A stretch of 7,350 nucleotides of DNA from JAICLV01 sp036380925. Lineage in GTDB: Bacteria > Actinomycetota > Actinomycetes > Acidothermales > Acidothermaceae. Every line of letters begins with the position of its first letter. The first letter of the stretch is position 1. This document shows, in pieces, positions 5,396 through 7,350 of the stretch. The stretch lies in contig DASVDW010000125.1 in NCBI GenBank assembly GCA_036380925.1, positions 1-7,350 on the forward strand, written 5' to 3'. Position numbers and translations under genes: made by a program. The notes beneath the pieces are model-generated. The model saw nothing but the letters and a program-made list of their open reading frames with translations, made no database searches and was not told where the DNA came from.

Positions 5396-7350
5396 GTGAG
5401 TGTGATCGAGCTTCCCGGCCAATCGCGGGACGCTGAACGCACGCCGCCGCAAGACATCAGCGCCGAGCAATCGGTGCTCGGCGGCATGCTGCTGAGCAAG
5501 GACGCGATCGCCGACGTCGTCGAGGTGTTGCACGGGCAGGATTTCTACCGGCCGGCGCACCAGACCGTGTTCGACGTCATCTTGGATCTGTATGGCCGCG
5601 GCGAGCCGGCCGACGCCATCACCGTCGCGGCCGAGCTGACCAAACGAGGCGAGATCGCCCGCGTGGGCGGCGCGGCCTACCTGCACACGCTCATGTCGTC
5701 GGTGCCGACCGCCGCCAACGCCGGGTACTACGCGAAGATCGTCGCGGAGAAGGCGATCCTGCGGCGGCTGGTCGAGGCGGGCACCCGGATCGTCCAGCTC
5801 GGTTACGCGGGCAACGGCGGCGACGTCGACGAGATCGTCGATCGCGCGCAGGCGGCCATTTACGACGTCACCGAACGGCGCACCTCCGACGACTACAGCA
5901 TTCTCGAGTCGTTGCTGCAGCCGACGATGGACGAGATCGAGGCGAGCGGCCAGCGTGGCGCGGGGCTGACCGGCGTGCCGACCGGGTTCAACGACCTCGA
6001 CGCCCTGACCAACGGGTTGCACCCCGGCCAGCTGGTCGTCATCGCCGGCCGGCCTGCGATGGGCAAGGCGCTCGCGCTCGACACCCCGCTGCCGACTCCG
6101 GCGGGTTGGACCACGATGGGCGCGGTCGAGGTGGGCGACCTCCTGCTCGGCGCGGACGGCCGGCCGACCCGCGTGGTCGCCGCGACCGGCGTCATGGTCG
6201 ACCGGCCCTGCTTCGAAGTCGAGTTCGACGACGGCACGGTCATCGTGGCCGACGCTCAACATCAGTGGGCGACGGTCACCCGCGCGGCGCGCAGAGCTGC
6301 GCGCGAAGCCTTCGCCCGCAGCGGCAAGCGGCCCGAGCCGAAGCCGAGCATCCACACCACCGAGCAACTGGCCGCGACCCTGCGCTGCGAGGCGGCTGAC
6401 CGTCGGCTCAATCACGCCGTCGTCAACGCCGCGCCAATCGACCTGCCCGAGGTAGCCCTTCCCATCCCGCCGTACGCGCTCGGCGTCTGGCTCGGTGACG
6501 GGCATTCGGCGTCGGCCCGCTTCACAAGCGACGACCCTGAGATCGCCATGCACATCGAGGACGACGGCGGGGACGCCGTCCCCGCCTCGCTGCGGGCGAT
6601 CAACGTGTTGAACAACAAGCACATTCCGACGCAGTACCTGCGAGCCGCCGCGCAGCAGCGGCGCGAGTTGCTCGCCGGGTTGCTCGACACTGACGGCACT
6701 GTCTCGCCGTCCGGTGCGGTTCAAATCACCCTCACAAACCAGCGCCTCGCGCTCGACGTGCGCGAACTCTTGGTAAGCCTTGGTTACAGATGCGGCTGGC
6801 AGGAGAAATCGGTGGCGGGCCGAACCGCCGCGTCGTCCATCGGGTACGTCATCACGTTCAGCCCAGCTGACAATGTATTCCGGCTCGAGCGCAAACGCCT
6901 GATGTTCAAAGAGCGGGATCGCGCTCGCACACCGCGAGTGAAGTCGCGGTTCATCGTCGACGTGCGACCCGTCGCATCAGTGCCGGTGCGGTGCGTGGAG
7001 GTCGACAACGAGTCGCACTTGTACCTGGCCGGGCGCTCGATGATCCCGACCCACAACTCAACCCTCGGCCTCGACATCGCGCGCGCAGCGTCAATCAAGC
7101 ATCACCAGACGTCGGTGATTTTCTCGCTGGAGATGAGCAAGCACGAGATCACCATGCGGCTGTTGTCTGCCGAGGCGCGGATTCCGCTGCAATACATGCG
7201 CACCGGCCGCATGGGTGACGACGACTGGGTCAAGTTGACTCGCCGGCTTGGTGAGATGGCGAGCGCGCCGCTTTACATCGACGACTCGCCGAACCTCACC
7301 ATGATGGAGATTCGCGCGAAGGCGCGGCGCCTCAGGCAGCGCAACGATTT
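5396..7350 (+). CDS. dnaB: Replicative DNA helicase DnaB, intein-interrupted, runs off right edge
   Basis: Hexameric 5'-3' helicase of the replisome. The frame stays open for 651 codons to the window end. The first 224 residues are the N-terminal extein. The DnaB N-terminal domain spans about 22-120 (AEQSVLGGMLLSKDAIADVV, DFYRPAHQ, SVPTAANAGYY). A linker follows, then the start of the RecA-like domain (GVPTGFNDLDALTNGLHPGQLVVIAGRPAMGK). The P-loop stops at Lys224 and resumes 330 codons later at 7058 with STLGLDIARAAS, then FSLEMSKHEI and APLYIDDSPNLTMMEIRAKARRLRQRND. Without splicing the Walker A GKST is broken, so the precursor should lack ATPase activity. Walker B and the C-terminus lie beyond the window. 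The extein resembles actinomycete DnaB throughout. Unlike the mycobacterial and streptomycete layout I know, rplI is not directly upstream. Confidence 0.96.
   Translation, partial: MSVIELPGQSRDAERTPPQDISAEQSVLGGMLLSKDAIADVVEVLHGQDFYRPAHQTVFDVILDLYGRGEPADAITVAAELTKRGEIARVGGAAYLHTLMSSVPTAANAGYYAKIVAEKAILRRLVEAGTRIVQLGYAGNGGDVDEIVDRAQAAIYDVTERRTSDDYSILESLLQPTMDEIEASGQRGAGLTGVPTGFNDLDALTNGLHPGQLVVIAGRPAMGKALALDTPLPTPAGWTTMGAVEVGDLLLGADGRPTRVVAATGVMVDRPCFEVEFDDGTVIVADAQHQWATVTRAARRAAREAFARSGKRPEPKPSIHTTEQLAATLRCEAADRRLNHAVVNAAPIDLPEVALPIPPYALGVWLGDGHSASARFTSDDPEIAMHIEDDGGDAVPASLRAINVLNNKHIPTQYLRAAAQQRRELLAGLLDTDGTVSPSGAVQITLTNQRLALDVRELLVSLGYRCGWQEKSVAGRTAASSIGYVITFSPADNVFRLERKRLMFKERDRARTPRVKSRFIVDVRPVASVPVRCVEVDNESHLYLAGRSMIPTHNSTLGLDIARAASIKHHQTSVIFSLEMSKHEITMRLLSAEARIPLQYMRTGRMGDDDWVKLTRRLGEMASAPLYIDDSPNLTMMEIRAKARRLRQRND
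6473..6817 (+). other. Shortened LAGLIDADG homing endonuclease region inside the intein
   Basis: Intein residues about 136-250. Motif 1 is YALGVWLGDG (136-145, Asp144) and motif 2 is ELLAGLLDTDG (200-210, Asp209). A KHIP-containing block D (184-187) lies between them, and VRELLVSLGYRCGW and YVITFSPAD follow. Both acidic residues are present, but they are only 65 residues apart. In PI-SceI the corresponding distance is 108 (Asp218/Asp326). The missing 30-45 residues would belong to the first alpha/beta repeat, including DNA-contacting strands. I infer an in-frame deletion and probable loss of endonuclease activity. The frame is intact, as splicing requires. Confidence 0.75.
6566..6586. repeat. 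Perfect 21-bp palindrome in the shortened endonuclease region
   Basis: Arms GGCGGGGACG (6566-6575) and CGTCCCCGCC (6577-6586) are exact reverse complements around one central C. It encodes the GGDAVPA part of intein residues 167-173, between the two LAGLIDADG motifs and just where the domain seems shortened. It may be a deletion scar or a hairpin that favoured deletion. Chance in GC-rich DNA is less likely for ten matched pairs, but not excluded. Confidence 0.6.

Larger units (their letters stand above)
6068..7057 (+). mobile_element. DnaB P-loop intein, class 3 (Trp-Cys-Thr), 330 residues
   Basis: A self-splicing protein insert between GRPAMGK and STLG. It begins ALALDTPLPTPAGW (block A, with Ala1 instead of the usual Cys/Ser) and ends MIPTHN before Ser+1. 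Block B reads GTVIVADAQHQW with His65 and Trp67. Block F is PVRCVEVDNESHLYLAGR with Cys309. Block G has Thr328, penultimate His329 and Asn330. Trp67-Cys309-Thr328 is the signature of class 3 inteins, in which the block F Cys attacks the N-terminal junction. The other cysteines are Cys48, Cys107 and Cys242. Residues about 136-250 hold a LAGLIDADG endonuclease remnant. AGA, GTA and ACA codons occur eight times in the intein and not at all in the roughly 320 visible extein codons, a weak hint of separate origin. Confidence 0.95.

Noticed and set aside
4898..6724. 608-codon open frame on the minus strand across the hydrolase end, intergenic region and dnaB
   Set aside because: It is antisense to dnaB, whose protein is clearly conserved. 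Its translation is low-complexity and Arg/Gly/Val-rich with no recognisable domain, as expected for a shadow frame in high-GC DNA.
5396..7350. dnaB as a broken or disrupted pseudogene
   Set aside because: The interruption is exactly in frame (990 bp) and has complete intein splicing blocks. Both exteins are well conserved, so it is a spliced gene.
1..7350. tRNA, rRNA, CRISPR array, insertion sequence or prophage genes
   Set aside because: I looked on both strands and saw no cloverleaf-like segment, spaced repeat array, transposase motif or terminal inverted repeats. The only mobile element visible is the intein.

Overview
The window reads as chromosomal DNA of a high-GC actinomycete (Actinomycetota). 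All coding frames favour G or C at the third codon position, and the PurS, PurQ, PurL and DnaB sequences are of the actinomycete type. I cannot fix the genus. DnaB looks to me like a general Actinomycetes protein. The layout (pur genes beside a glycoside hydrolase beside dnaB, with no rplI directly upstream of dnaB) is not the arrangement I know from Mycobacterium or Streptomyces.

The left third (1-2369) lies entirely on the minus strand. In transcription order it holds purS, a small RsbW-like ATP-binding protein, purQ, and the first 267 codons of purL, whose 3' end is outside the window. PurS, PurQ and PurL together form formylglycinamidine ribonucleotide (FGAM) synthase, the fourth step of purine synthesis. 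purQ and purL share an ATGA overlap. The RsbW-like gene between purS and purQ is the odd member. The gap before it (1957-2120) carries a 15/17 direct repeat that resembles two tandem SigF/SigB-type promoters pointing the other way.

The middle (about 2470-5109, plus strand) is one long gene for a GH63/MGH1-like glycoside hydrolase, divergent from purS. It looks intact, cytosolic and of unknown substrate.

The right part (5110-7350, plus strand) is a 286-bp intergenic region and then dnaB, the replicative helicase, which runs off the right edge. The intergenic region holds a 13-bp palindrome and six degenerate DnaA-box-like 9-mers in one orientation, stepped at 11-12 bp (one step doubled), upstream of the helicase gene. 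dnaB is interrupted exactly inside its Walker A P-loop (GK/S) by a 330-residue intein. That intein starts with Ala and carries the Trp-Cys-Thr set of a class 3 intein. It also has a Cys at position 48, which I recall as the redox-switch position of the M. smegmatis DnaBi1 intein. Its LAGLIDADG homing endonuclease keeps both acidic motifs, but the gap between them is too short, and a perfect 21-bp palindrome lies in that shortened stretch.

I see no tRNA, rRNA, CRISPR array, insertion sequence or prophage gene. The most interesting material is the dnaB locus: a helicase whose ATP site exists only after protein splicing, with a possible redox-sensitive splicing step, preceded by a helically phased set of DnaA-box-like sites.
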